64,000 bases of DNA from Comamonas avium (GCF_014836675.1 NZ_JACSQK010000002.1:248001-312000); one strand, 5' to 3'. Counted from the stretch's first letter, positions 8,688 through 17,996 are shown. The notes: generated by a model from the sequence alone, not told the origin. Made by a program: numbers and translations.

Positions 8688-9143
8688 GTGAAGAAGACTT
8701 TGATGACTGTGGCCGTGCTGGCTGCTGGTGCAATCGCAACCCCTGCCATGGCCGCAGACTGCGCCATCACCATCGAGGGTAATGACCAGATGCTGTTTAA
8801 CATCAAAAGCGTAGAGGTGCCCAAGGCCTGCACCAAATACACCATGACCCTCAAGCACACCGGCAAGATGCCCAAGTCGTCCATGGGCCATAACATTGTG
8901 CTGACCACCACTGCTGACGCCAATGCTGCCGCCGCCGATGGCATGAAGGCGGGGGCAGCAGCGGAATACGTCAAACCGGGGGATACCCGTGTGATCGCTT
9001 TTTCCAAGGTGATTGGCGGGGGCGAGAGCACCACGTTTGACTTTGATGTCTCCAAGCTCAAGGCGGGTACGGAGTACACCTACCTTTGCTCCTTCCCCGG
9101 TCACTCGTTCATCATGCGCGGTGTACTCAAGCTGGGCAGCTAA
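8688..9143 (+). CDS. azu: azurin, type-1 blue copper protein
   Basis: Periplasmic electron carrier; in denitrifiers azurin or pseudoazurin passes electrons to nitrite reductase. A 22-residue signal peptide (VKKTLMTVAVLAAGAIATPAMA) precedes mature ADCAITIEG. The copper ligands are present: His in MGHNIV (equivalent to His46), and Cys, His and Met in YLCSFPGHSFIM (Cys112, His117, Met121). The structural disulphide cysteines are also there (DCAIT and PKACTK). I chose GTG at 8688 because AAAGGA (8674-8679) lies eight bases upstream; longer in-frame starts would spoil the signal peptide. The predicted FNR box upstream and the nirK operon 22 kb away suggest a role in nitrite reduction. Confidence 0.93.
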   Translation: MKKTLMTVAVLAAGAIATPAMAADCAITIEGNDQMLFNIKSVEVPKACTKYTMTLKHTGKMPKSSMGHNIVLTTTADANAAAADGMKAGAAAEYVKPGDTRVIAFSKVIGGGESTTFDFDVSKLKAGTEYTYLCSFPGHSFIMRGVLKLGS

Positions 9144-9250
9144 GTTGCCGTAGCTGGGATGCCAAGCCTTGTGCCATGTTGATGCACAAGGCTTTTTGAT
9201 GTGCCCGGCATGCTCCACAATGGCTGCCAAACCGGATATCCACTTGCCCC

Positions 9251-9889
9251 ATGCTCCACTATCACACCCTGCCTGTTACCGCATTCCAGCAAAACTGTTC
9301 TTTGGTGTGGTGCGACCAGTCCAAAGATGCAGCGGTCATTGACCCAGGCGGAGAGCTGGAAACCATAGAGTGGGAGATTGAGCGGCTGGGCCTGAACCTC
9401 AAGGCCATCTGGCTGACGCATGGGCACATTGACCATGCAGGGGGCGTGGCAGAGCTGGCGGCCCGCCAGCCGCTGGACATCATCGGGCCGCATGAGGGCG
9501 ATCGTTTCTGGATCGACGGCCTGCCCCAGCAGGGTGAGATGTTTGGTTTTCCACCTGCGCAATCGTTTGAGCCGACGCGCTGGCTGCACGATGGTGACAC
9601 CGTGCGCGTGGGTCAGGAAACTTTGCATGTGCGGCATACCCCCGGCCATACGCCCGGGCATGTGGTGTTCCACGCGCCGCAAATTGATCGCTGCTTTGTG
9701 GGCGACGTGCTGTTTGCAGGCAGCATCGGGCGCACCGATTTCCCCCAAGGCAACCACCAGCAGTTGATCGACTCCATCGTTCAGCGTCTGTGGCCCATGG
9801 GAGACCAGACGGTGTTCGTGCCCGGCCACGGCCCGGAAAGCAGCTTTGGCCGTGAGCGCAAGACCAATCCTTACGTGGGCAACACCTGA
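9251..9889 (+). CDS. MBL-fold metallo-hydrolase, YcbL/glyoxalase II-like
   Basis: Cytosolic metallo-beta-lactamase-fold hydrolase of the type II glyoxalase-like YcbL group. The di-zinc motif THGHIDHAGG gives ligands His57, His59, Asp61 and His62; the further metal residues are in HTPGHTPGHVVFH (near residue 130), FVGDVLFAGSIGRTD (near 155) and the final VPGHGPE. Length 212 matches YcbL and is shorter than true GloB, which carries an extra C-terminal substrate-binding domain. The natural thioester substrate is not certain. Monocistronic, 107 bases after azurin. Confidence 0.88.
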   Translation: MLHYHTLPVTAFQQNCSLVWCDQSKDAAVIDPGGELETIEWEIERLGLNLKAIWLTHGHIDHAGGVAELAARQPLDIIGPHEGDRFWIDGLPQQGEMFGFPPAQSFEPTRWLHDGDTVRVGQETLHVRHTPGHTPGHVVFHAPQIDRCFVGDVLFAGSIGRTDFPQGNHQQLIDSIVQRLWPMGDQTVFVPGHGPESSFGRERKTNPYVGNT

Positions 9890-10221
9890 GAAGTTTTTTT
9901 CAGCATGCAGGGCGTCAGCAAGGCTTCTTAGGCTGAGTGGGTCGGTGCATTCAAATTGCTGAAAAGCTCTTTTCAGTGCTGTGAACAATGCCACCCTTGC
10001 CGTGTGCTGGCTGGCTGACTGAGCAGCGCAGACGAAGGTGCGGTGACGGTGACCGGATGTGGACTGCCAGAAAAGGCAAGTCTGTACAAAGGTGCACGAA
10101 CACTGGTTTTTGGCAGCTCGCGGGTTTGATTTGCCTGGCCGCACAGTACGGCTCGACTGCGGCTTTACATCTGTGATGTGTCCCACTGCAAAGCTTCAAG
10201 GTCCGGGGGCTGCACGCCCCC
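9890..10221. other. intergenic region, no gene seen
   Basis: About 330 bases between two convergent genes. A GGGGGCTGCACGCCCCC hairpin (10204-10221) lies just past the stop of the M48 protease gene but lacks a clear T-run. I see no coding sequence with a plausible start and product. Confidence 0.5.
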
Positions 10222-11133
10222 TTAGCGCTGCGTGCGCGCTGCCTGGTACAGCGCTTGTACGCGGGGGACGTTGCGCTGCAATTCGCGAATGCGTTCCGGG
10301 CCGCTGGGGTGGGTGGAGAGGAAGGCCAGACCATTGGCACTACTGCCCGTAGCGTTGCCCATTTTCTGCCACAGCGTGACCGAAGCATTGGGGTTGTAGC
10401 CAGCGCGTGCCGCAATCTCCAGACCGACCAGATCGGCGTCACTTTCGTCGTTGCGGCTAAAGCGCAGGCTCAGCAACTGGCCGCCCAGACGGGCGGCGTA
10501 GTTGCCCATGTCGCCCAGCCCCAGCAACTGCGCACCCAGTGAGATGCCAATGCTGGTGGCCGAATTTTTAGCCAGTTGCTCGCGCGAGTGTTCGCGCAGT
10601 GCATGGGCCATTTCGTGGCCCATGATCATGGCAATTTCGTCATCCGTCAGTTTGAGCTTGTCGATGATGCCGGTGAAAAAAGCGATCTTGCCGCCGGGCA
10701 TGCAAAAAGCGTTCACGTCATCGCTGCGAATCAGCGCGACTGCCCAGCGCCATTGCTGCGCGCGCTCGTTCCATGCATAGGTGTGTGGAATCAGGGCGTT
10801 GGCAATGCGCTGCAAACGCTGGCTTTGTGCGTTGCTGGCGGCGACCAGAACACCTTTGGCCTTGGCTTGCTCGATCAGCTCGGCATATTGCTGCTCTGCT
10901 GCGGCCTCCAGTTCCTGCGCAGGAATCAAATGGCGCAAGCGCGATGCTTCGCCCACTTGCACCTGTGTCCAGGCCGGCGCGGCCGCCGACGCAGCGGCCA
11001 CGCCGCCGAGCATTAAAAATGCCCGGCGTGCTTGCCACAAGCTGTGCGCTGCGCCGGTGTGGCGCGAGCCACAGTGGCACAAGGGCGCGTTGTCAGAATC
11101 GGCTGTGGAGGGCTGGGGCAGGAAAGGGCGCAT
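10222..11133 (-). CDS. M48 family zinc metallopeptidase
   Basis: A periplasmic or membrane-linked M48 protease of the BepA/LoiP type, which trim misassembled outer-membrane proteins. The zinc motif HEMAH is at residues 173-177, with the downstream Glu ligand in RNDESDADLVGLEIA (near residue 230). An N-terminal segment with adjacent arginines (ARRAFLMLGGVAAASAAAPAW, residues 35-55) resembles a Tat-type signal. I chose the ATG at 11131-11133 (MRPFLPQ) because ACGGAG lies ahead of it. Length 303. The substrate is unknown. Confidence 0.85.
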   Translation of the reverse strand: MRPFLPQPSTADSDNAPLCHCGSRHTGAAHSLWQARRAFLMLGGVAAASAAAPAWTQVQVGEASRLRHLIPAQELEAAAEQQYAELIEQAKAKGVLVAASNAQSQRLQRIANALIPHTYAWNERAQQWRWAVALIRSDDVNAFCMPGGKIAFFTGIIDKLKLTDDEIAMIMGHEMAHALREHSREQLAKNSATSIGISLGAQLLGLGDMGNYAARLGGQLLSLRFSRNDESDADLVGLEIAARAGYNPNASVTLWQKMGNATGSSANGLAFLSTHPSGPERIRELQRNVPRVQALYQAARTQR

Positions 11134-11180
11134 AAATGACTCCGTCTTCAATGCGCCACAGTGTAGAAGCTGGCGTGTAC

Positions 11181-12089
11181 CTAAGTTTGTCGGCTTTGAC
11201 GCATTTCGCTGTGCACCACCAGCCATAGCCCCAGCAACACCAGCGCCAGCCCTGCCAATGCCAGCCAGCTGGGAGATTCGCCCACCACCCAAATAGACAG
11301 CGCAAAGGCGGTGATGGGCTCAAACTTACTCAGCGCCACACTGGTGGCTGCGGAAACGCTGCGCAGCCCAATAGAGAACAGCAGGTATGCCACGCCAGTA
11401 GCGACTACCCCCAGATACACCACCACCGCCCAGCCTTGGGCGTTGAAATGGGGGGGGCCACCCAGAGCGGCTGCAATGGGTAATGCAATGAGTGCTGCGC
11501 TGAAGAACACCCATGCGTTCACCCGCGTGACGCCGGATTGCAAAATCAGCGGCTGGCTGACGATGGCATAAGCCCCATAGGCAAACCCGGCCAGCAGGCA
11601 CAGAGCCAGCCCGATAAACGAAGTGTGCATGGCCCCCGCTTTGCCCAGCGTCATGACAAAGCCACCGACTACGCCAATAGCTGTGCCCAGCCACCACAAA
11701 CCATGGGGCCAGCGCCGCAAGATAAGGGCTTGCAGCAAGCCTGCCCAGACGGGGCTGGAGCCAATGGCCACGGCAGTACCCAGACCGATGCCTGTGTATT
11801 GCAGCCCTGCAAAAAAAGCCATGTTGTAGGTCACCATGCACAGGGCGCACAGCAGTACGCGTGCCCAGTTCAGTGGTGCAGACTTTGCTGCGGTACGGGT
11901 GTGCAATAAACGGTTGAGCAGCAGAAAGAACGTGCCAGCCATGACCAGGCGCAGCGCGCCCACCCAGAAAGGCGGCATGCCTGCGGGTGCAAAACTGTGG
12001 GCAGTGCCCGTGGTGCCCCAGAGCACTGCAGCCAAAAGCACAAGCACGACACCGTGCATGGAAGAAAAAGATTGCGGCATGCTGAGCAT
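11181..12089 (-). CDS. EamA/DMT-family transporter
   Basis: Inner-membrane drug/metabolite transporter with two tandem EamA repeats, about ten membrane helices in all. The first repeat begins VVLVLLAAVLWGTTGTAHSF and contains ALRLVMAGTFFLLLNR; the second begins SFIGLALCLLAGFAYGAYAIV and ends with GLALVLLGLWLVV. Either MLSMPQ (12087-12089) or a slightly later Met is the likely start; none has a strong ribosome-binding site. Length about 302, the family norm. Export of a metabolite such as an amino acid or nucleoside is possible, but nothing fixes the substrate. Confidence 0.82.
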   Translation of the reverse strand: MLSMPQSFSSMHGVVLVLLAAVLWGTTGTAHSFAPAGMPPFWVGALRLVMAGTFFLLLNRLLHTRTAAKSAPLNWARVLLCALCMVTYNMAFFAGLQYTGIGLGTAVAIGSSPVWAGLLQALILRRWPHGLWWLGTAIGVVGGFVMTLGKAGAMHTSFIGLALCLLAGFAYGAYAIVSQPLILQSGVTRVNAWVFFSAALIALPIAAALGGPPHFNAQGWAVVVYLGVVATGVAYLLFSIGLRSVSAATSVALSKFEPITAFALSIWVVGESPSWLALAGLALVLLGLWLVVHSEMRQSRQT

Positions 12090-12257
12090 GTTGCCAGCCA
12101 GCTGGCCAGCAAATGTCGAGAAACGCGCATTCTGCGCGCAAGGCATCAAAGCTTGCGCGCCCCGCCCGTACTGCAGCCGTTGCTGTGCCGTGTCGTGCGG
12201 CTTTGCGCTTTGTCTCTTCACGGTCAGCCTTTGATGGGCTGGAGCGTGTGACAGGCT

Positions 12258-12944
12258 CTAAGGCTTGCGCAACTGGCGTGCTCCCGTGCTGCGATCGCGT
12301 CGCAGCGCATAGGCCAAAGCGCTGGCGCTGGCATAGCCGCAGGCAGTGGCGCACGATTGCAGGTTGCGCCCACGCGCCAGCTGGCGCTGCGCCTCATCCA
12401 GCCGTAAGCTGCGCAGCCATTGCTGGGGTGTGGCGCCGGTCAGCTCGTGCCAGCGCGCATGAAAACGCTGGGCACTGAGGTGTGTCAGTGCTGCCAGGCG
12501 CGCCGTGGGCCATGGTGCATGCAGCTCAGTGCGTACCTGGCGTTCAATAGCCTGCACGTCCACGCTGCGGCGCGAGAGCAGCAGGGGCGATTGCAGCAGC
12601 AATTGCAGACGTGCTTCAGGGTGCAGCTGGTGGGGCATGCAGCGCGCCGCAGCAGGCACCTGAAAGCGTCGTACCTTGTCGAGCGCAGGGTAGGTGCTGG
12701 CTGCAACATCCAGCACCAGCATTTGGGCCCCAGGGGGGGCCAGATAGCCGTGCCGACAGCCAGCGGGAATCAGCAGGCCGCAGGCGGTATCGACAAAAGA
12801 GGCGCGGCCCTCGACTTCCAGCTCCATGCGCCCCGTCAGTGCATAGAGCAACTGGGTGTGCCCCTGGTGCACATGTGCAGCATGCTCGCCGCAATAGTGG
12901 CGAATGCTGCAATCAACGGTAACAGGCTGGTGGGCGTTGGACAT
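12258..12944 (-). CDS. AraC-family transcriptional regulator
   Basis: A 228-residue regulator with an N-terminal cupin-like sensor domain (about residues 1-90: HVHQGHTQLLYALTGRMELEVEG) and a C-terminal AraC double helix-turn-helix (about 140-228). The HTH carries LSAQRFHARWHELTGATPQQWL and LDEAQRQLARGRNLQSCATACGYASASALAYALRR, with a recognisable AraC pattern though the second motif ends RDRSTGARQ instead of FRRxFGxSP. The ATG at 12942-12944 was chosen because the cupin starts there. It is divergent from the AmpG-like permease with about 60 bases between starts, so it may regulate it. Confidence 0.83.
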   Translation of the reverse strand: MSNAHQPVTVDCSIRHYCGEHAAHVHQGHTQLLYALTGRMELEVEGRASFVDTACGLLIPAGCRHGYLAPPGAQMLVLDVAASTYPALDKVRRFQVPAAARCMPHQLHPEARLQLLLQSPLLLSRRSVDVQAIERQVRTELHAPWPTARLAALTHLSAQRFHARWHELTGATPQQWLRSLRLDEAQRQLARGRNLQSCATACGYASASALAYALRRDRSTGARQLRKP

Positions 12945-13003
12945 GGTGAGCCAATATGGTAGCTGGGCTGGTGATAATGGGACAACGCTTTTTGCACAGC
13001 ACC

Positions 13004-14347
13004 ATGTCTGACGCCTCATCTCCCGAATCCCCCGAGCCTTCCAAACCCCGCCGTTCCTGGGCCGCCACGGTAAAGGTGTATGCCGAGCCAGCCAGTCTGC
13101 GCATGCTGGCGTTGGGGTTCTCAGCCGGATTGCCCCTGCTGCTGGTGCTGGGAACGCTTTCATTTTGGTTGCGCGAGGCGGGGATCAACCGCACCACGAT
13201 TGGTTACCTGAGCTGGGTGGCACTGGCTTACGCCTTCAAATGGTTGTGGTCGCCCTTGGTGGATCGCATGCCTTTGCCCTTGCTCACCCGGGTGCTGGGG
13301 CGTAGGCGCAGCTGGTTGCTGCTGTCGCAGGCCATGATCATGGCGGGTCTGGTGGGCATGGCGTTCAGCGACCCGCTGCGTGCGCTGGACCCCATCGTGT
13401 GGTGTGCCCTGGCGGTGGCCTTTGGTTCTGCGACGCAGGACATTGCGCTGGATGCTTTTCGCATTGAGTCGGCAGATGCTGAGCGGCAGGCCGCGCTGGC
13501 GGCCACCTACCAGACAGGCTACCGTCTGGCCATGATCTGGGCGGGTGCCGGCGCGCTGTGGCTGGCGGCCAGAGCGCAGGGCGATGTCACAGGCTATGTG
13601 CACAGCGCATGGCAGCTTGCATATCTGGTGATGGCAGCGAGCATGCTGGTGGGGGTGGTGACCGTGCTGTGTTCCAGAGAGCCCAACCCCAAGCCGCTGG
13701 TGCCGTCCAAAAATATCGGTGAATGGCTGAAAGTGGCATTGGTGGCCCCGTTTGCCGACTTTGTGCAGCGCTACCGCTGGCAGGCCGCGCTGGTGTTGGC
13801 GCTGATTGCGGTCTATCGCATCAGCGATGTGGTGATGGGCATCATGGCCAACCCTTTCTATGTAGACATGGGCTTCAGCAAGGACGAGGTGGCGGCGGTG
13901 ACCAAGGTCTTTGGCGTCATCATGACGCTGCTGGGGGCCTTCATTGGCGGCGTGATGGCCATGCGCTGGGGCGTAATGCGCGTGCTGATGCTCGGTGCCA
14001 TTTTGTCGGCGGCCAGTAACTTGCTGTTTGCCTGGCTGGCCACGCGGGGACATGATTTAACAGGGCTGACGCTGGTGGTCAGTGCCGACAATCTGGCGGG
14101 GGGGATTGCTTCGGCAGCCTTCATCGCCTACCTGTCAAGTCTGACGAACGTGCAGTACTCGGCCACGCAGTACGCGTTGTTCAGCTCCATGATGCTGCTG
14201 GCACCCAAATGGCTGGCGGGCTTTTCAGGGCGGTTTGTGGATGCCTACGGTTATGAGTCATTTTTTATCGCAACAGCTTGTCTGGGGCTTCCCGTGTTGA
14301 TTTTGGTGGCGTTGGCATCGAAGGTAAAAATAGGCTCAGACCGTTGA
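13004..14347 (+). CDS. ampG: AmpG-family permease (muropeptide transporter-like MFS)
   Basis: Major-facilitator protein resembling AmpG, which imports anhydro-muropeptides for cell-wall recycling and beta-lactamase signalling. Twelve hydrophobic segments are visible. Hallmarks are LGFSAGLPLLLVLGTLSFWL, the WLWSPLVDRMPLP loop, and FGSATQDIALDAFRIE (near residue 155), all AmpG-like. The start at MSDASSPES (13004) gives 447 residues; an ATG at 12977 is an alternative. No other peptidoglycan-recycling genes adjoin it. Confidence 0.82.
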   Translation: MSDASSPESPEPSKPRRSWAATVKVYAEPASLRMLALGFSAGLPLLLVLGTLSFWLREAGINRTTIGYLSWVALAYAFKWLWSPLVDRMPLPLLTRVLGRRRSWLLLSQAMIMAGLVGMAFSDPLRALDPIVWCALAVAFGSATQDIALDAFRIESADAERQAALAATYQTGYRLAMIWAGAGALWLAARAQGDVTGYVHSAWQLAYLVMAASMLVGVVTVLCSREPNPKPLVPSKNIGEWLKVALVAPFADFVQRYRWQAALVLALIAVYRISDVVMGIMANPFYVDMGFSKDEVAAVTKVFGVIMTLLGAFIGGVMAMRWGVMRVLMLGAILSAASNLLFAWLATRGHDLTGLTLVVSADNLAGGIASAAFIAYLSSLTNVQYSATQYALFSSMMLLAPKWLAGFSGRFVDAYGYESFFIATACLGLPVLILVALASKVKIGSDR

Positions 14348-14367
14348 CAGACCAGCGTGGGCAGCTT

Positions 14368-14402
14368 CTCGATAGCTGCTGCGCGCCCGGTTGCGCGCGA
14401 TT
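14368..14402. repeat. hairpin after ampG, possible repeat-family member
   Basis: CGATAGCTGCTGCGCGC followed by GCGCGC after a CCGGTT loop. The GATAGCTGCT start resembles the dispersed TTTTGATAGCT repeat, while the GCGCGC stem is unlike the others. It may serve as a transcript end for ampG, though it lacks a T-run. Confidence 0.35.
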
Positions 14403-14450
14403 TACCTTGGCTTTACGCAGCAGATAAACAGCGCGCCTACACTGCAGGCT

Positions 14451-15182
14451 ATGAGCACACATACCCTGTTGATGATTGAAGACGATGTGCGCCTGGCCGA
14501 TATGGTCAGCGACTATCTGGGGCAAAACAGTTTGTCGGTCGTGCATTGCGCCGATGCCACCAGTGGGCTGGCCAGACTGCAGGGTGGTGCGGGCGCATTG
14601 CCTGATTTGCTGATCCTTGACTTGATGCTGCCGGACATGGATGGCCTGGAAGTGTGCCGCCGTGTGCGTGCAATGCCGGGGCCAGTGGCCAAAGTTCCGG
14701 TGCTCATGCTCACCGCCAAGGGCGACCCCATGGACCGCGTGATTGGTCTGGAGCTGGGGGCCGATGATTACTTGCCCAAACCTTTTGAACCCCGTGAATT
14801 GCTGGCCCGCATTCGCGCCATCTTGCGTCGGCGCGGCGATGATTTCACACCGGCTTCGGTTCAGGCTGCAGCCAATGTGATGCGCTTTGGCTCTCTGGAG
14901 ATTGACCGTGATGCCCGCACCGTCAGTGTGGCTGGCGAAAGCGCAGAGCTGACCAGCTACCAGTTTGATTTGCTGGTTGCGCTGGCCGAGCGAGCCGGTC
15001 GTGTGCTGACGCGTGACCAGATCATGGAGGCCGTGCGAGGCCGTGAACTGGAGGCATTTGACCGATCGATTGACGTACACATGGGCCGCATTCGTGCCGC
15101 CATTGAAGTGGACCCCAAAGCCCCCAAGCGCATTTTGACGGTGCGTGGCGTGGGCTATGTGTTTGCCAAGCAGCAGGATTGA
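14451..15182 (+). CDS. OmpR-family response regulator
   Basis: DNA-binding response regulator of 243 residues. The receiver domain (about 1-125) has acidic residues Asp11/Asp12, phospho-acceptor Asp57 in PDLLILDLMLPDMDG, and the Lys in LTAKGDP near residue 110. The C-terminal winged helix (about 150-243) ends AIEVDPKAPKRILTVRGVGY, the classic OmpR/PhoB ending. Start is the ATG at 14451; the longer open frame upstream is non-family. Stop and start overlap closely with the histidine kinase gene, so they are one operon. It resembles RstA, but the stimulus is unknown. Confidence 0.93.
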   Translation: MSTHTLLMIEDDVRLADMVSDYLGQNSLSVVHCADATSGLARLQGGAGALPDLLILDLMLPDMDGLEVCRRVRAMPGPVAKVPVLMLTAKGDPMDRVIGLELGADDYLPKPFEPRELLARIRAILRRRGDDFTPASVQAAANVMRFGSLEIDRDARTVSVAGESAELTSYQFDLLVALAERAGRVLTRDQIMEAVRGRELEAFDRSIDVHMGRIRAAIEVDPKAPKRILTVRGVGYVFAKQQD

Positions 15183-15187
15183 GGCGC

Positions 15188-16417
15188 ATGTTCAAGGCAT
15201 TTTCCCAGCGCTTGTACCTGCGCATCTGGCTGGCCGTGGTGGGCGGGGTCGCCGTGCTGACCCTGCTGGTGGGCTGGGCGTGGCAGATGGCGGCCGAGCA
15301 AAACGCGCAAAACCAGACCGCCCCTTCGCAGCGCGAGCTGGTCATGACCGATGCACAAGGCAATGTCATTGTGCAAGGGCGTGCCTCCCGTGTGTACAGC
15401 CCCAACGATGGACTGGTATTTGAAATTGACACGGCCAAGGGCGAAAGCTGGAAGTTGTCCATGGGCGCTCGTACGCCGCACAACAACCGCCCTCCACCAG
15501 GCGGGCATGCGGCGTTCTGGCTGCGCCCGCCATTTGGTTTCTTGTGGCTGCTGGGCATGATTGGCGTGGTCGTCATCGTGGGGGTGTTTCCCATCATTCG
15601 CCGTTTGCTCAAGCGCCTTGAAAACCTGCAGCGCGGTGTGCAACGCTTTGGCGAAGGCGATCTGTCAGTGCGCGTTGCCACCGAAGGACAAGATGAGGTG
15701 GCAGATCTGGCGCGCCAGTTCAATGCTGCCGCCAGCCGTGTTCAGGAACTGGTGCAGTCGCACAAGGCCTTGCTGGCGAACGCATCGCACGAGTTGCGCT
15801 CACCGCTGGCGCGTATTCGCATGGGATTGGAGCTGATGGGGGGAGATGCCTCCGTCTCTGCGGCCAAGGCAGAGATTCAGCGCAACATCAATGAGCTGGA
15901 CCAGTTGGTGGATGAAATTTTGCTGGCCAGCCGGCTGGATTCGCCAGATGTAGATATCGGCAGCACCGAGTCCATAGACCTGATTGGGCTGGCTGCTGAA
16001 GAGTGCGCTCGTGTGGAGGCCGAGCTGATTTTGCAGGGGGTGGACGCGCTGGAGGTGCAGGCGATTGCCAAATTGCTGCGCCGCGCCGTACGCAACCTGC
16101 TTGAAAACGCACGCCGCTACAGCCAAGGAGAGGTCACTTTGACTCTCAGCCAAGAGGGCGACACTGCGGTGGTGCGTGTTGAAGACCACGGCCCTGGTGT
16201 GCCACTTGGGCAGCGTGAGCGTATTTTTGAGAAGTTCTACCGCCTGCCCGGCGCCAGTGAACGCTCCGGCGGCGTGGGGCTGGGGCTGGCCCTGGTGCGC
16301 AGCATTGCCTTGCACCATGGTGGCAGTGTGCGCTGCAAAGACCGCTGCGATGGCCTGCAAGGGGCGTGTTTTGAGCTGCGATTGCCTCAGGCCATGCCCG
16401 CATCAGGGCAGGTTTGA
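15188..16417 (+). CDS. sensor histidine kinase
   Basis: Membrane histidine kinase of 409 residues partnered with the preceding regulator. One membrane helix lies at about 12-32 and a second at about 115-137, bracketing a short periplasmic domain (33-114). A HAMP domain follows (about 138-190), then the dimerisation box with phospho-acceptor His201 in LLANASHELRSPLARI, and an ATPase domain with LLRRAVRNLLENARRYS (N-box), VEDHGPGVP (G1) and GGVGLGLALVRSI (G2). The ATG at 15188 has TGAGG upstream; a TTG nine bases earlier is possible. The regulator stops at 15182, so the two are co-transcribed. Confidence 0.92.
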   Translation: MFKAFSQRLYLRIWLAVVGGVAVLTLLVGWAWQMAAEQNAQNQTAPSQRELVMTDAQGNVIVQGRASRVYSPNDGLVFEIDTAKGESWKLSMGARTPHNNRPPPGGHAAFWLRPPFGFLWLLGMIGVVVIVGVFPIIRRLLKRLENLQRGVQRFGEGDLSVRVATEGQDEVADLARQFNAAASRVQELVQSHKALLANASHELRSPLARIRMGLELMGGDASVSAAKAEIQRNINELDQLVDEILLASRLDSPDVDIGSTESIDLIGLAAEECARVEAELILQGVDALEVQAIAKLLRRAVRNLLENARRYSQGEVTLTLSQEGDTAVVRVEDHGPGVPLGQRERIFEKFYRLPGASERSGGVGLGLALVRSIALHHGGSVRCKDRCDGLQGACFELRLPQAMPASGQV

Positions 16418-16445
16418 GTGCCGGAGTGTGCAGGCAGATCAGCCA

Positions 16446-16479
16446 ACAAAAAAGCCGGAGGTAACTCCGGCTTTTTTGT
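16446..16479. terminator. bidirectional terminator between kinase and universal stress protein
   Basis: Perfect stem AAAAAAGCCGGAG / CTCCGGCTTTTTT around a GTAA loop, lying between two convergent genes (kinase stop 16417, stress-protein stop 16495). Confidence 0.92.
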
Positions 16480-16494
16480 TGCATGCGCAGTCGA

Positions 16495-16920
16495 TTAGCG
16501 CACCAGCATGACGGGCACTGAGCAGTTCGCCAGTACCTTCGTGGATACCGAACCCATCACCAGCTTGCCCAGCGAGCCGTGGCCGTGGGTGCCCATGATG
16601 ATCAGGTCAAACTTTTCGTCTTCTGCAACCTTTGCAATCACTTCACCGGCGGGGCCGATTTCGGCGCGGCGTGCGGGCGTGATACCGCTTTGGCCCAGGA
16701 ATTTGGTGACGGGGTCCAGCACCTTGGTGGCTTCTTCAGCGTAGTACTCATCGACCATGTCTTTGCTCAGTGCGGCACGTGCACGGGGAGGCAGGGCGGA
16801 TTGGACGGTCAGGACGGTGTAGTCGTGACGGCCTGCAGCAACCAGCTCATCGTGGGCGGCCAGATAGGCCAGCATTTTTTTGGTGAAGGGGCTACCGTCA
16901 ACAGCAAGCAGGATTTTCAT
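16495..16920 (-). CDS. universal stress protein (UspA family)
   Basis: Cytosolic UspA-domain protein of 141 residues, a single-domain size. The N-terminal MKILLAVDGSPFTKKML holds the first nucleotide-binding strand and Asp, and the C-terminal MGTHGHGSLGKLVMGSVSTKVL carries the G-2x-G-9x-GS ATP-binding motif, so it should bind ATP. The ATG at 16918-16920 has GGAAAG upstream. Role in general stress survival is the family's; no specific trigger is visible. Confidence 0.92.
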   Translation of the reverse strand: MKILLAVDGSPFTKKMLAYLAAHDELVAAGRHDYTVLTVQSALPPRARAALSKDMVDEYYAEEATKVLDPVTKFLGQSGITPARRAEIGPAGEVIAKVAEDEKFDLIIMGTHGHGSLGKLVMGSVSTKVLANCSVPVMLVR

Positions 16921-17023
16921 GAGACATCTTTCCAAATTGATGAGGACAAGGGTAAACAATGGGGCGCGTGTTGTCTTGACTTAAGTCATGTTTTTGGAGC
17001 GCTGCAACCTGAAAACACTGAAA

Positions 17024-17878
17024 TCATAAGGTGATGCAGGCGCTGGCAAGGAAATGCCCCTGCTCACCTTTGCGGGCATAGCCCAGTGGGTTGGCGACGA
17101 CGCGGCAGCGCCATTCGCTGCCGTCGGCGTGCAAGCCCTGCACCTGGTAATCGCTGGGAGCATGCAGGTGGCCGTGCAGCCACAGGTCGGCATGGGCAAG
17201 CAGGTCATCCAGCGCATTGCAAAAACCTGCCGTGCCGGGTACCAGGCCATAGCGTGGGTCGTGGCTTTGCAGGCTGGGGGCAAAGTGGGTGATGGCCACG
17301 GTTTTGCCTGCAAAGGGTTGCTGCAAAGCGTGGCGCAGCCAGTCCTGGCACACCAAGGCTTGCTCACGCATGGGCTCGGCCAGAAAGGGCTGGCCGTGGC
17401 GTGTACCGCCAGTTTTGCGTAAATAGAAGTTGGCGGCCCGGAAGGATTTTTCACGCTGCTTGAGCAGGCGCCCTACGTCACCAGCCTGCACCTGGGGATC
17501 CAGCAGGGCGATGGCGTCATAGTCGGTCCACAAGGTGGTGCCTACAAAGCGCACCTGGTTCAAGACCAGACTTTCTCGCTCAAGCCAGATGATGCCCAGG
17601 GCATCGCAGACACGGCGCAGCCGCGCATGGGCCACATCCCAGTCCTGCATGTCGTACTCGTGGTTGCCTGGAACAAAAATCACGGGGCATGGCCATGACG
17701 CAAATTGCGGCAGCGGCGAGAAACGCTCCAGGCCGAAGTACTCATCCTGCAGCAAACCGCCCTCTTGGTAGGAGCCTATGTCGCCCGCCAGCACCAGGAC
17801 CTCGGCATCCGGGGCCGCAGTGGGCTGAAAGTGGGGGTGAGCTTCAAGGTGGAGGTCGGAGAGCAGTTGTAATTTCAT
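17024..17878 (-). CDS. calcineurin-like metallophosphoesterase
   Basis: A 284-residue phosphoesterase of the calcineurin superfamily. The metal-binding motifs appear in order: DLH in LLSDLHLEAHPHF (near residue 8), GDIGS (about 36), GNHEY (about 77), and the later THFAP (about 193) and GHLHAP. The ATG at 17876-17878 gives the normal N-terminus MKLQLLSDLHLE. Substrate unknown; this group includes Icc-like cyclic-nucleotide phosphodiesterases and many general hydrolases. A stand-alone gene between a stress protein and a divergent membrane protein. Confidence 0.85.
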   Translation of the reverse strand: MKLQLLSDLHLEAHPHFQPTAAPDAEVLVLAGDIGSYQEGGLLQDEYFGLERFSPLPQFASWPCPVIFVPGNHEYDMQDWDVAHARLRRVCDALGIIWLERESLVLNQVRFVGTTLWTDYDAIALLDPQVQAGDVGRLLKQREKSFRAANFYLRKTGGTRHGQPFLAEPMREQALVCQDWLRHALQQPFAGKTVAITHFAPSLQSHDPRYGLVPGTAGFCNALDDLLAHADLWLHGHLHAPSDYQVQGLHADGSEWRCRVVANPLGYARKGEQGHFLASACITL

Positions 17879-17996
17879 AGCGCCAGAGGAAATGCACAAA
17901 ACGAATTCTCGTGCATGCACGCGTTTGGTGCAGCCTTTCTAGAATCGCGTTCTTTATCGAGATGTTGCTTACTTTTTGCAAGCAAGCTGGTCAAAC

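Noticed and set aside
10204-10221. GGGGGC...GCCCCC hairpin as terminator of the M48 gene.
   Set aside because: Stem present but no T-run follows on the minus strand; kept as a note only.
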